From Ensifer adhaerens (lineage in GTDB: Bacteria; Pseudomonadota; Alphaproteobacteria; Rhizobiales; Rhizobiaceae): a stretch of DNA of 64,000 nt. A program made the position numbers and the translations under genes. The DNA lies in NCBI RefSeq assembly GCF_013283195.1, contig NZ_JABEKT010000001.1, positions 3,359,473-3,423,472 of the forward strand, written 5' to 3'. The notes under the pieces were generated by a model. The model worked only from the letters and a program-made list of their open reading frames with translations. It did no database searches and was not told where the DNA came from. The stretch's first letter is position 1. Each line of letters begins with the position of its first letter. Below, in pieces: positions 53,066 through 62,438 of the stretch.

Positions 53066-53809
53066 ATGACCGACAAGCCGAACGTATTGCGCGAAACCGA
53101 TGACGAGGCGCGCAAGCTGGCGCATACGCTCTTGCGCGGTGCGCGCAGCGGTTCGCTTGCGGCAATCGAACCGGAGAGCGGCGGCTTCCCGTTCGTCAGT
53201 CGCGTCCTCGTCGGCATGGATGTCGACGGTGTGCCGCTGATCCTGATTTCCAAATTGTCGACCCACACAAAGGCTCTGCTTGCCGACACGCGCGCCTCGC
53301 TGCTGACGGGAGAACCGGGCAAAGGCGATCCCCTCGCCCATCCAAGGCTCACAGTGCAGTGCGAGGCCGAAGCGGTTGAACGCGATTCGGACGCTCACGC
53401 CCGCATCCGCGAGCGGTTCGTCCGTCGTCACCCCAAATCGAAGCTCTATGTCGACTTCCCCGATTTCGGTTTCTTCCGTCTAAATCCGTTACGCGCGAGC
53501 CTTAACGGTGGTTTCGGGCGCGCCTACGTGCTGACGGCGGAGGATCTGGTGATCGAATCACCGGCCACCGCATCACTCGCAGCGATGGAAGCCGGTGCCA
53601 TCGAGCATATGAACGCCGATCACGCCGAAGCGGTCAAGTTTTACGCTGAAAAGCTCTGTAACGCCCCGGAAGGCGACTGGAAGGTCGTCGGCATCGACGC
53701 CGCCGGCCTGGATCTGGCCTATGGCGACCAATTGAAGCGGCTCGAGTTTCCTGCGCCAATGCGGGACAGCTCGGAGTTACGGCCACTTTTGCGCGAACTT
53801 TACGGTTAA
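53066..53809 (+). CDS. HugZ-like haem utilisation / pyridoxamine-oxidase-fold protein
   Basis: A 247-residue protein of the HugZ type: an N-terminal split-barrel flavin-binding domain (SGSLAAIEPESGGFPFVSRVLVG) plus a C-terminal DUF2470 domain (GAIEHMNADHAEAVKFYAEKL). The invariant HMNADH motif that may bind haem or metal is present. Relatives degrade haem or bind it. It follows the cho operon after its terminator and so is probably transcribed separately. Its role with the ShmR-like receptor in this window is possible but not shown. Confidence 0.86.
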   Translation: MTDKPNVLRETDDEARKLAHTLLRGARSGSLAAIEPESGGFPFVSRVLVGMDVDGVPLILISKLSTHTKALLADTRASLLTGEPGKGDPLAHPRLTVQCEAEAVERDSDAHARIRERFVRRHPKSKLYVDFPDFGFFRLNPLRASLNGGFGRAYVLTAEDLVIESPATASLAAMEAGAIEHMNADHAEAVKFYAEKLCNAPEGDWKVVGIDAAGLDLAYGDQLKRLEFPAPMRDSSELRPLLRELYG

Positions 53810-53856
53810 TCGCTCGCCAGATACCCCCATTTCTTGCAGTAGGTAGTTGCCCTTTT

Positions 53857-53872
53857 ATGCATCACGACTAAT
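53857..53872 (-). promoter_or_regulatory. NolR-type operator upstream of nolR
   Basis: On the minus strand the bases read ATTAG, nine bases, AT, which is an exact match to the NolR consensus (A/T)TTAG-N9-A(T/A). It lies 45 bases before the nolR start, in a position to block transcription. NolR is known to repress itself. Confidence 0.7.
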
Positions 53873-53916
53873 TATCGTCCTTCGTCAACCATAACTACGT
53901 GTGATGTAATTTTCGC

Positions 53917-54273
53917 ATGGAGCACGCAATGCAGCCACTTTCGCCTGAAAAACATGATGAAGCCGAGATAGCAGCCGGCTTCCTCTCGGCCATGGCAAAC
54001 CCTAAGCGCCTTCTCATCCTCGATTCCCTTGTCAAGGAAGAGATGGCAGTCGGCGCATTGGCCAATAAGGTGGGCTTGAGCCAGTCCGCTCTTTCCCAGC
54101 ACCTGTCCAAACTGCGAGCCCAGAATCTGGTCAGCACTCGCCGTGACGCTCAGACGATCTACTACTCCAGTTCGTCCGACGCCGTCATGAGGATTTTGGG
54201 TACGCTCTCCGATATCTACGGCGTCGACGCAAATGCCGTGGAAGAAAAGACCTTGGTCCGCCGCTCGGCCTGA
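53917..54273 (+). CDS. nolR: NolR, ArsR-type regulator of nodulation genes
   Basis: A 118-residue ArsR-family winged helix repressor. The sequence FLSAMANPKRLLILDSLVKE, the recognition helix SQSALSQHLSKLRAQNLVST and RRDAQTIYYSS are those of Sinorhizobium NolR as I remember it. It lacks metal-binding cysteines, as NolR does. NolR represses nod genes and affects quorum sensing, growth and conjugation. A NolR operator is found just upstream. The presence of nolR points to Sinorhizobium/Ensifer or a close relative. The exact start is ATG 53917. Confidence 0.93.
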   Translation: MEHAMQPLSPEKHDEAEIAAGFLSAMANPKRLLILDSLVKEEMAVGALANKVGLSQSALSQHLSKLRAQNLVSTRRDAQTIYYSSSSDAVMRILGTLSDIYGVDANAVEEKTLVRRSA

Positions 54274-54308
54274 CCTTATCAGTCCGCAACAGGGATCATG
54301 CCCTGAAG

Positions 54309-54343
54309 TAGCCCCACACGAGCAATCGCGCGGGGCTTATTCT
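54309..54343 (+). terminator. Probable nolR terminator
   Basis: AGCCCC pairs with GGGGCT around an imperfect inner stem; a T-rich stretch (TTATTCTTTT) follows. It is 36 bases after the nolR stop codon. Confidence 0.6.
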
Positions 54344-54399
54344 TTTCTGGAAGATCGGCAGACGGGGCAAGGCCATTGCCCGGCCGAAGCGCCCCGCTG

Positions 54400-54432
54400 C
54401 CCAAGCAACCTCCGTTCTGAAGGTTGCTTGGG
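54400..54432. repeat. Perfect 12-bp inverted repeat
   Basis: CCCAAGCAACCT (54400-54411) pairs with AGGTTGCTTGGG (54421-54432) around a 9-base loop, 80 bases before the oxidoreductase gene. No U-run; could be an mRNA stabiliser, a second terminator or a regulator site. Confidence 0.6.
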
Positions 54433-54512
54433 GCTTGCCGCCGTTGTTTACGCGGCCTTGAGGTTTCCGGGTCAGGATGCGCCCCGAGCGAAACAGCCGG
54501 GACATCGGGTTT

Positions 54513-55559
54513 ATGAAGGACAAGGTCCGTTGGGGCATCGCCGGTACCGGCGTGATCGCAAACAGCTTTGCGTCCGACATCCAGTTTACCGGCAACGCCG
54601 TGCTGGCCGCTGTCTATTCCCGAAGCCAGGAGAAGGCCGATGCCTTCGCCGAACGCTTCGGCGGCATCACCCCCCATTCCAGCATCGATGCCTTTGCCGC
54701 CGATCCTGAAATCGACGCGGTCTATGTTGCCTCGCCGAACGCCGTGCATCTGGAACACGCCATCGTCTTTCTTTCGGCGGATAAGGCCGTCCTGGTCGAA
54801 AAGCCGCTGACGACCTCGTTCGACGACGCGCGTTCGCTATCGGCACTGGCCGCAGCCAAGGGCCTCTTTGCCATGGAGGGCCTGTGGACCTGCTTCCTGC
54901 CGGCGATCAACAAGGCACGCGCACTGCTCGATGGTGAGGCGCTGGGGCGCATTCGGCATGTGACGGCGGAGCTCGCCTATGAAAAGCCGTTCGACCCCAC
55001 AGACCGCTTTTTCGACGCCAGGCTCGGCGGTGGGTCGCTGCTCGACCTCGGCATTTATCCGCTTTCGCTGTGTCTGAACCTGTTCGGGCGCCCGCATACG
55101 ATCGACGGCCGCTGGCAAAGCGCGCCGACGGGCGTCGACCTCTCGGCGGAAATGCGCCTCGCCTATACCGGCTTCAACGCACATCTTTCCTGCGGCTTCG
55201 ACCGTGACGGAGACAACCGCTTCGTCATCGATGGAGACCGCGGAACGCTCGTCATCGACGCTCCGTTTCTGAAGGCCAGTCGGCTGTTTCTCGCCAGCAA
55301 CGGCCTGGTGCGCAAGGCCATCGCACCCAGAGGAAGGGGCCCGTGGGCGAAGACGCTGACGCGGGTTGCCAGACGCGTCTCCCTGCCCGGTCTTCAGCGT
55401 TTCGACCTGCCGTTCCCGGGCAACGGGTTGCAATTCGAGATCGAGGCGGCAAGTGCTGCAATCCTGGAAGGCTGGCACGAACACATCCTGATGCCGACGT
55501 CGCGCAGCGTCCAGGCGATCGAAATCATCGAAACGATCCGCGCTTTGCTTCCGTCATAG
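54513..55559 (+). CDS. Gfo/Idh/MocA-family oxidoreductase
   Basis: A 348-residue NAD(P)-dependent sugar-type oxidoreductase. The Rossmann motif is VRWGIAGTGVIANSFASD (residues 5-22) and the catalytic lysine is in VEKPLTTS (EKP near residue 100). The C-terminal half has the family's alpha/beta fold (GGGSLLDLGIYPLSL). The ATG at 54513 matches the family's N-terminus. It ends within the last bases of a convergent second member of the same family. Substrate unknown. Confidence 0.88.
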   Translation: MKDKVRWGIAGTGVIANSFASDIQFTGNAVLAAVYSRSQEKADAFAERFGGITPHSSIDAFAADPEIDAVYVASPNAVHLEHAIVFLSADKAVLVEKPLTTSFDDARSLSALAAAKGLFAMEGLWTCFLPAINKARALLDGEALGRIRHVTAELAYEKPFDPTDRFFDARLGGGSLLDLGIYPLSLCLNLFGRPHTIDGRWQSAPTGVDLSAEMRLAYTGFNAHLSCGFDRDGDNRFVIDGDRGTLVIDAPFLKASRLFLASNGLVRKAIAPRGRGPWAKTLTRVARRVSLPGLQRFDLPFPGNGLQFEIEAASAAILEGWHEHILMPTSRSVQAIEIIETIRALLPS

Positions 55560-56690
55560 ATCGCGTGGGCGGTAGGCCTGGCGGCCGTTGTTGAGCGCAA
55601 GCACGATTTCGGTCAGGTGACGTGCCGTGGCTCCGGAAAAGAACGGCGCCTCCCCACGCGTGATCGCCTCGGCCTGGGCTGCAATGCCGCCGACAAAATC
55701 GATCTTCGAGGGATAGGCGGGCAAGGCTGCAGTCCTGGCCTTGGCGGGATAGCGCACCCTGTTGCCGGCATAGAGCCGGACAGGCAGCTTGCGACCGACC
55801 TTCCATTCGACCCAGTCGAGGATGCGTTGTTGCAGCGAGCGCCTGGCGCCGAAAGCCTCGAGATGAACGGGCGAGCGGTTGTCCCAGAGGTCGCGCACGA
55901 CGATGGTGCCCTTGTCGCCGATGATGGTCAGCGACCGGTCGCGCGGAGCCGCAAGCCCACAGGTCACCCGCGCCGTCACGCCTGAGCGGAAGGAAAGGCA
56001 GCCGACCGAGAAATCCGGACCGAGCAGCAACCGTTCCGTACCCGGCCCCTTGTCCGGAAAGGTCAGGGCCGAAACGGCGCTGACCTCGGCAACCGGGCCG
56101 AAGAGCGAAACGAGCCAGCTTGCGGCGTAGCCGGCGTGCTCGAGTGTGCAGCCGACTTCGAACTCATGCACGCCCGGCCAGCGGGCGCCGGAACGGCTGC
56201 GCCATTCCCGCCAGTTTGCCTTGAACACCGGGCCATCTTCCATTTCCGCGTAGACGAGGCGCGGCGTGCCGATGGCACCAGCCGCCAGCAGCGAGGCACA
56301 AAGCGCGTGCGCCTCGCTGAGCGCATTGGCCGGCGCGCCGCCTAGCACCAGCGCCCGCTCGCGCGCCAGTTCCACCAGCTCGCTCGCCTCATCGACGTCC
56401 ATGGCCAGCGGCTTTTCGCAATAGACATGCTTGCCGGCGAGAAGTGATGCCCGATTTACGGTGTAGTGACTTTCCGGCGTCGTCAGGTTGACGACGATCG
56501 TGACCGCCGGATCAGCCAGCGCCTCTTCCAGCGTCGCGTAGCGGTTGACCTTCCAATAGTCGGCAAACTCCGTCAGGCGGGCTTCATCGCGGTCCCAAAC
56601 GCCTACGAGCCGCAACTGCGGATGGTTGGCAAGCGTCGTCATGTAATAGTCGGCAACGAAGCCGGTTCCGACAAAGGCTATCCCGGTCAT
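55554..56690 (-). CDS. Gfo/Idh/MocA-family oxidoreductase
   Basis: A 378-residue member of the same family as its convergent neighbour but only distantly similar to it. The cofactor motif is IAFVGTGFVADYYMTT (residues 4-19) and the catalytic lysine is in CEKPLAMD (about residue 94). LEHAGYAASWLVSLFG is typical. Its 3' end overlaps the neighbour's by six bases. It is 12 bases downstream of the GH9 gene on the same strand and is probably co-transcribed with it, which suggests a role in using a sugar released by that enzyme. Confidence 0.88.
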   Translation of the reverse strand: MTGIAFVGTGFVADYYMTTLANHPQLRLVGVWDRDEARLTEFADYWKVNRYATLEEALADPAVTIVVNLTTPESHYTVNRASLLAGKHVYCEKPLAMDVDEASELVELARERALVLGGAPANALSEAHALCASLLAAGAIGTPRLVYAEMEDGPVFKANWREWRSRSGARWPGVHEFEVGCTLEHAGYAASWLVSLFGPVAEVSAVSALTFPDKGPGTERLLLGPDFSVGCLSFRSGVTARVTCGLAAPRDRSLTIIGDKGTIVVRDLWDNRSPVHLEAFGARRSLQQRILDWVEWKVGRKLPVRLYAGNRVRYPAKARTAALPAYPSKIDFVGGIAAQAEAITRGEAPFFSGATARHLTEIVLALNNGRQAYRPRDL

Positions 56691-56702
56691 CGCTGCAGCC
56701 TC

Positions 56703-58961
56703 CTAGCGTGCGTCGGCAAGGAACGACGCGACATAGACGAGCGGCGCATTCCAGTTGATGGTGATCTCATTGGATCCGTAGGCCTCGATATCATCGACAT
56801 AGCATGTCTGGGGGGCGCAGCCCTTCAGGCGCTCTTTGGCGATCGCATCGACAGGCGTCGAATTCGGTCCGCCGGCAAGTGATCCGACCGGCGGGTTAGG
56901 CAGGGCCGGGTCCAGCTGATGCGCGTACCAGCGGCTATGCTGGTTCTGCGGCGAGCGAGCGCCGTAGCCCGTGATGTAGGACATCGCCATGGCATTGCGG
57001 CCAAGAAGATAGTCCATGCTTTCCCGCGCGGCATTGAGGAAAGTCTTCTCGCCCGAAAGGTCGAAGGCCGCCGACAGGACGATGATGTTCTGCAAAATAA
57101 GCTGGTTCGATCCCCAGTCGTACTGGTGATTTCCAGGGCGATAGATCTGCCCGAACGGCTCGGCTGCCTGCAGCGGCAGGAAGGATCTGGCCGCATTCAG
57201 AACCGTGCGTCGCACCATGTCGAGATCGGCCTTGGGCAAGGCTTCACCGTAGAGCGCCAGCTGCAGCCGGGCGAAGCCGGCAACATTGCGCCAGTGGAAG
57301 GCGCCGCTCGGCGGCAGTACATCGCCCGACCAGTGCGGTGATGCGCGCAGGACGTCGAGATACTTCGCGTCTCCGGTCGTCAGGAAAAGCTCGGTCGCAG
57401 CCCAATAGAGTTCGTCCGAAACGTCGTCGTCGTCATAGTCGCCGCCGCCTGAATTCCCGTCCGATTTCGGCGCGAGCAGGACCGGATTGGCATTGGCCGC
57501 CACCCATGCCTTGCGGGCGGCCGAAAGCAGCTTTGCCGCAAATGTCGGATTGTCCTTGGCAAACAGCCGCGAGGCCTGTGCGGCAACAGCTGCCACGTCG
57601 AAGGTCGCAGCCGTCGAGGGTCGGTGCAGCGCCCGCGGCTTCGGATCCTCGCTCGGCAGCATCGGCGGCGACGTCCACTCGGTGTCATGGATCTTGTGAT
57701 GAACCATCCCGGCAAGCGGTTCGCCATCCGGCACCATCATCGAAAGCAGGAACTGCAGCTCCCATCGCGCCTCGTCGAGCAGATCGGGAATGCCGTTGCC
57801 GTTTTCCGGAATGCGCGCAAGCTGATCGCGCAGGGCTGGCGATTTGGCCCCGCCGAAGGCGCTGGCGCGCTCGTAGGTCGCCAGCAGCTGAGCAGCGGAG
57901 ATCGCGCCGTTGACCGCATACTTGCCGTGATCGCCGGCGTCGTACCAGCCACCGGAAACATCAAGACGATAGGTGCAGGACCAGTCGCCGTAGAGTGATG
58001 CGGCTTCGTCGCCACTGAGGCAGCCAACCGATTTGTCGCCCTCGTTCGGTGCGACACCCACATGGCCGGCGGGCCGCGCATAGGCCTTGCCGGCGATATC
58101 GCCGCGGATCTTGATGCCGCTGCGCTGCGGATAGAACCAGGAGAGCGCGTCGACGGTGAGACGGCCATAGAGATTGTCGGAGATCGAAAAGCGGTCGCTC
58201 GTCCAGTCGCCGGAGACCAGTCGATAGCCGTCACCGAGAACGGCATAGGCGGAAAAATCCGCCACATGCGTCCTGACGCCGCCGGACGGATCAAACCCGC
58301 TCGGCCGGGTCATCCCCTCGCCGACGACGACATCGCCGGCATCGACAAGTTGGAAGGATATGGCGCGGCGCGCGTCCGAGATCACGGTCGCCCGCTTCGG
58401 GCCATCGGTGAAATAGCCGAGCTGGTTGACCCGGATGGTCGGGCCCCTGTTCGCCCGGTTGGTGGCAGCGGGAGGTGCGGCAATCTCCACTAATGACACG
58501 TTGTCGATACAGAAGCGCGAGGGCTTGTCGGCTCCGCCGAGCGGGAAGACCAGTTGAGCCTCCTCCTCGTCCGACGCCATGAAGTCCGCCGAAAACGATG
58601 CGCGCTCCGACTCGCCGCCGACGCTGAACTCGCTCTGCACCGTCCAGGGCTCGGCCGCGCGCTGGATGCGGGCCGGCACGGCACGGACAGGATCGGCCGC
58701 GGCCGACAATGAAAGCCTGTAGTGTAGTCCCGGTTCAAGTTTCACGCCGTTGACGCCGATGAGCCTGTCCCAGGGACCGCCGCCCGCCGAAACGTCGGCG
58801 CAAAGCTCGCCCCCGCCCCGCGTCAGCGCCACACCCTCACCGGCCCAGAAGCCGTCCTGGCCATGCTCGAAACGGCCGTCGACGATCAGGTCGGCGCCTG
58901 CTGCCACGCCGGGCAGAAATAGGACGACCATGGCCGCCTGCGCGATCCCCAACCTCGACAC
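56703..58961 (-). CDS. Secreted glycoside hydrolase family 9 cellulase with N-terminal carbohydrate-binding domain
   Basis: A 752-residue secreted cellulase. A signal peptide (about 1-23, IAQAAMVVLFLPGVAAG) is followed by a CBM4/9-like jelly roll (DGRFEHGQDGFWAGEGV, about 30-160), an Ig-like CelD_N domain (IRVNQLGYFTDGPKRATVIS) and the GH9 (alpha/alpha)6 catalytic domain. The catalytic base Asp pair is in SGGWYDAGDHGKY and the acid Glu is in GSNEITINWNAPLVY, both intact. The start is GTG 58961 with GGAG upstream; the frame extends to 59246 but without signal sequence. It should cut cellulose or another beta-1,4-glucan outside the cell. Confidence 0.88.
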   Translation of the reverse strand: MSRLGIAQAAMVVLFLPGVAAGADLIVDGRFEHGQDGFWAGEGVALTRGGGELCADVSAGGGPWDRLIGVNGVKLEPGLHYRLSLSAAADPVRAVPARIQRAAEPWTVQSEFSVGGESERASFSADFMASDEEEAQLVFPLGGADKPSRFCIDNVSLVEIAAPPAATNRANRGPTIRVNQLGYFTDGPKRATVISDARRAISFQLVDAGDVVVGEGMTRPSGFDPSGGVRTHVADFSAYAVLGDGYRLVSGDWTSDRFSISDNLYGRLTVDALSWFYPQRSGIKIRGDIAGKAYARPAGHVGVAPNEGDKSVGCLSGDEAASLYGDWSCTYRLDVSGGWYDAGDHGKYAVNGAISAAQLLATYERASAFGGAKSPALRDQLARIPENGNGIPDLLDEARWELQFLLSMMVPDGEPLAGMVHHKIHDTEWTSPPMLPSEDPKPRALHRPSTAATFDVAAVAAQASRLFAKDNPTFAAKLLSAARKAWVAANANPVLLAPKSDGNSGGGDYDDDDVSDELYWAATELFLTTGDAKYLDVLRASPHWSGDVLPPSGAFHWRNVAGFARLQLALYGEALPKADLDMVRRTVLNAARSFLPLQAAEPFGQIYRPGNHQYDWGSNQLILQNIIVLSAAFDLSGEKTFLNAARESMDYLLGRNAMAMSYITGYGARSPQNQHSRWYAHQLDPALPNPPVGSLAGGPNSTPVDAIAKERLKGCAPQTCYVDDIEAYGSNEITINWNAPLVYVASFLADAR

Positions 58962-59308
58962 CGTCTCGCACTCCGCTTCATTCGGCGCCGGATCGCACCG
59001 TCCGGACGACGGCCAAAAGCACGAGCCATGGATCCGGCGATACACGGCGCGGTAGCGTTGACGCAAACAGGTTAAACTTGAGAAAACGTCCGCGCCTGCA
59101 ACGAAAAATCCCGCCCACCGCCGGAAATGAACAGGTGATTCTTTCGGCAAATCACACCCACCCACCAAACTGGTGCGAGCCCTGAACCCGTTCACGCGCC
59201 GGCTCTCCAGACTTGACCCGAACCTGCGCCCTGATAGTTTGACCAAAGGGTAAAAAAATCCGAACGGGCGCGACTGCCCGACACAGGACCATGCCGAGGA
59301 GAACTGGA
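58962..59308. other. Divergent intergenic region, GH9 / aminotransferase
   Basis: About 350 bases containing the promoters of two divergent genes. I recognised no operator, repeat or small gene with confidence. Confidence 0.4.
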
Positions 59309-60637
59309 ATGTCGAACCGTCTGAATACCACGCCGAACGATCTGCGCGCCTTCTGGATGCCGTTTACCGCCAACCGGCAGTTCAAGAAGGAGCCGCGCCT
59401 GTTCGTCGGCGCCAAGGACATGCACTACACGACCCATGACGGTCGCACGGTGCTCGACGGTACCGCCGGTCTCTGGTGCGTGAATGCCGGCCATTGTCGC
59501 CCGAAGATCACCGAGGCGATCCGCGAACAGGCGGGTGAGCTCGACTATGCACCGGCCTTCCAGCTCGGCCACCCCAAGGCCTTCGAACTCGCCAACCGCC
59601 TGGTCGACATCGCACCTGAGGGCATGAACCACGTTCTCTACACCAATTCCGGGTCGGAATCGGTCGAGACCGCGCTGAAGGTGGCGCTCGCCTACCACCG
59701 CGCCAAGGGCGACGGCTCGCGCTCCCGCCTGATCGGCCGCGAGCGCGGCTATCACGGCGTCAATTTCGGCGGCATCTCGGTCGGCGGCATCGTCTCCAAC
59801 CGCAAGATGTTCGGCACGCTCTTGACCGGCGTCGACCACATGCCGCACACCCACCTGCCAGCCCAGAACGCCTTTACCCGCGGCGAGCCCGAACATGGCG
59901 GTGATCTCGCGACCGAGCTCGAGCGCATCGTCACCCTGCACGACGCCTCGACGATCGCCGCAGTCATCGTCGAACCGGTGGCAGGCTCGACCGGCGTGCT
60001 GATCCCGCCGAAGGGCTATCTCCAGAAGCTGCGCGACATCTGCACCAAGCACGGCATCCTCTTGATCTTCGACGAAGTCATCACCGGCTTCGGTCGCCTC
60101 GGCACGCCTTTCGCCGCCCAGTATTTCGACGTGACGCCTGATATCATCACCACCGCCAAGGGCCTCACCAACGGCGTTATCCCGATGGGCGCGGTGTTCG
60201 TGACGTCGGAAATCCACGACGCCTTCATGAACGGCCCGGAACACCTGATCGAGTTTTTCCACGGCTACACCTATTCCGGCAACCCGATCGCCTCGGCCGC
60301 AGCCCTCGGCACCCTCGACACCTACAAGGAAGAGGGCCTTCTGACCCGCGCCGCAGAACTGGCCTCCTACTGGGAGGATGGCCTGCATTCCCTCAAGGAC
60401 TGCCCGAATGTGATCGACATCCGCAATGTCGGCCTGATCGGCGCGATCGAGCTGCAGCCGATCGCCGGAGAACCGACCAAACGTGCCTTCAACGCCTTCC
60501 TGAAGGCCTATGAGAAGGGCCTCCTGATCCGCACCACCGGCGACATCATTGCGCTGTCGCCGCCGCTGATCATCTCCAAGGCGGAGATCGACGAGCTGTT
60601 CGACAAGCTTCGCGACGTGCTCGTCAACAATATCTGA
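59309..60637 (+). CDS. Class III omega-aminotransferase (beta-alanine/pyruvate type)
   Basis: A 442-residue PLP-dependent transaminase. The FDEVITGFGRLGTPFAAQYF segment and the lysine in TTAKGLTNG (PLP Schiff base, around residue 287) identify class III; LWCVNAGHCRPKI and HPKAFELANRL near the N-terminus are typical of omega-amino acid:pyruvate transaminases. The ATG at 59309 follows GAGGAG. It probably transfers amino groups from beta-alanine or similar amines to pyruvate. It is separated from the following adenine deaminase by a hairpin. Confidence 0.9.
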   Translation: MSNRLNTTPNDLRAFWMPFTANRQFKKEPRLFVGAKDMHYTTHDGRTVLDGTAGLWCVNAGHCRPKITEAIREQAGELDYAPAFQLGHPKAFELANRLVDIAPEGMNHVLYTNSGSESVETALKVALAYHRAKGDGSRSRLIGRERGYHGVNFGGISVGGIVSNRKMFGTLLTGVDHMPHTHLPAQNAFTRGEPEHGGDLATELERIVTLHDASTIAAVIVEPVAGSTGVLIPPKGYLQKLRDICTKHGILLIFDEVITGFGRLGTPFAAQYFDVTPDIITTAKGLTNGVIPMGAVFVTSEIHDAFMNGPEHLIEFFHGYTYSGNPIASAAALGTLDTYKEEGLLTRAAELASYWEDGLHSLKDCPNVIDIRNVGLIGAIELQPIAGEPTKRAFNAFLKAYEKGLLIRTTGDIIALSPPLIISKAEIDELFDKLRDVLVNNI

Positions 60638-60660
60638 TAACGTCGCCACCGGCGAACAGG

Positions 60661-60689
60661 ACCCTTTCCCCGGCAACGGGGAGAGGGTT
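60661..60689 (+). terminator. Terminator-like hairpin after the aminotransferase gene
   Basis: ACCCTTTCCCCG pairs with CGGGGAGAGGGT (one G-U pair), followed by TAATCTT. It is 24 bases after the aminotransferase stop codon and 36 before ade. Confidence 0.65.
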
Positions 60690-60724
60690 AATCTTATCTA
60701 CAGACCGAAATAAAGGGTGCAGAG

Positions 60725-62422
60725 ATGTCGACAGCTTTGGAACGAATGATCGACCAGGGCGTCGGCCGCGAGCCGGCCGACATCGTGCTCAAGGGCGGGC
60801 GCTTCTTCGACCTGGTGACAGGCGATCTCGTCGCCTCCGACATCGCCATATCAGGTGGCCGCATCGTCGGCACCTATGGCGATTATCAAGGACGCGAGGA
60901 GATCGATATCTCCGGCCGCATCGTCGTGCCCGGCTTCATCGATACGCACCTGCACATCGAATCCTCGCTCGTCACCCCGCATGAGTTCGATCGCTGCGTG
61001 CTGCCGCTCGGCATCACCACCGTCATCTGCGACCCGCACGAGATCGCCAACGTGCTCGGCACCGAGGGCATCCAGTTCTTTCTCGATTCCGCCCTCGAGA
61101 CCATCATGGATATCCGCGTGCAGCTGTCGTCCTGCGTGCCGGCGACGCACCTGGAGACGTCAGGCGCCGACCTGCCGATCGAACGGCTCCTGCCCTTCCG
61201 CGATCATCCGAAGGTGATCGGCCTTGCCGAGTTCATGAACTTCCCCGGGGTCGTGCACAAGGATCCCGTTTGCCTTGCCAAGCTGGAGGCGTTCCAGGGC
61301 GGCCATATCGACGGCCACGCGCCGCTCTTGAGCGGCAAGGACCTCAACGGTTACCTGTCGACCGGCATCCGCACGGAGCACGAATGCACCACGGCGCAAG
61401 AGGCGATGGAGAAGATCCGAAAGGGCATGCACATTCTGGTGCGTGAGGGCTCGGTCTCCAAGGACCTGCATGCGCTGATGCCCATTATCACCGAACGGCT
61501 GTCGCCCTATCTCGCGCTCTGCACCGACGACCGCAATCCGCTCGATATCGCCGAGCAAGGCCACCTCGACTACATGATCCGCACCGCGATCTCAGCCGGC
61601 GTCGAGCCGTTGGCGATCTATCGCGCCGCCTCGATTTCGGCCGCACGCGCCTTCGGCCTTCGCGACCGTGGCCTTGTTGCGCCAGGCTGGCGCGCCGATC
61701 TCGTGGTGCTCGATAGCCTGGAAAGCTGCCGCGCGCAGATGGTGTTTTCCGGCGGCCGGCGCGTGAGCGACGCCCTGTTTGCCACCCGCAAGCCTGTCGC
61801 CCCGGTCGGGCTCGACAGCGTCAAGGCCGGCCATGTCAACGCCAGCGACTTCGGCGTGCCCTATTCCGACAATGACACGTCCGTCATCGGCGTTCTGCCG
61901 GGCAAGATCATCACCGAACACCGCCGCTACAAGCTGCCGGCAAACGGCAACGAGACCGGCGTCGATCTCGGCCGCGACATCATCAAGGTGGCGGTAATCG
62001 AGCGCCACGGCGTCAACGGCAACCATGCCAATGGCTTCGTCCAGGGCTTTGGCCTGAAGAAGGGCGCGATCGCGTCCACGGTCGGCCATGACAGCCACAA
62101 CATCTGCGTCGTCGGCGTCAATGTCGAGGACATGGCGACCGCTGCCAATCGGCTTGGCGAGATCAAGGGCGGCTTCGTCGTCGTCGAGGATGGCAAGGTC
62201 ACCGGCGAGATCGCATTGCCTGTCGCGGGCCTGATGAGCCTTGAGCCACATGAATCCGTGCGCGATACCCTGCATCACCTGCGCCAGGCCGCCTTTGCGC
62301 TGGGCGCGACGCTGGAAGAGCCGTTCCTGCAGCTCGCCTTCCTGCCGCTGCCGGTGATCCCGCATCTGAAGATCTCCGACCGCGGGCTCGTCGACGTTGA
62401 CAAGTTCATGCTGATCGGCTGA
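60725..62422 (+). CDS. ade: Adenine deaminase
   Basis: This enzyme deaminates adenine to hypoxanthine. At 565 residues it has the normal length for the AdeC type. Metal-binding motifs of the amidohydrolase fold are visible: [20 protein letters not shown] (near residues 70-90), [11 protein letters not shown], and [11 protein letters not shown] in the C-terminal part. It has its own promoter after the hairpin. Together with apt in this window, the cell can either recycle adenine to AMP or deaminate it. Confidence 0.96.
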   Translation: MSTALERMIDQGVGREPADIVLKGGRFFDLVTGDLVASDIAISGGRIVGTYGDYQGREEIDISGRIVVPGFIDTHLHIESSLVTPHEFDRCVLPLGITTVICDPHEIANVLGTEGIQFFLDSALETIMDIRVQLSSCVPATHLETSGADLPIERLLPFRDHPKVIGLAEFMNFPGVVHKDPVCLAKLEAFQGGHIDGHAPLLSGKDLNGYLSTGIRTEHECTTAQEAMEKIRKGMHILVREGSVSKDLHALMPIITERLSPYLALCTDDRNPLDIAEQGHLDYMIRTAISAGVEPLAIYRAASISAARAFGLRDRGLVAPGWRADLVVLDSLESCRAQMVFSGGRRVSDALFATRKPVAPVGLDSVKAGHVNASDFGVPYSDNDTSVIGVLPGKIITEHRRYKLPANGNETGVDLGRDIIKVAVIERHGVNGNHANGFVQGFGLKKGAIASTVGHDSHNICVVGVNVEDMATAANRLGEIKGGFVVVEDGKVTGEIALPVAGLMSLEPHESVRDTLHHLRQAAFALGATLEEPFLQLAFLPLPVIPHLKISDRGLVDVDKFMLIG

Positions 62423-62438
62423 GCCGGATTAGCGTCGC

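Noticed and set aside
59192-60676. A 494-codon minus-strand frame across the aminotransferase gene
   Set aside because: The plus-strand aminotransferase has clear class III motifs; the antisense frame shows none.
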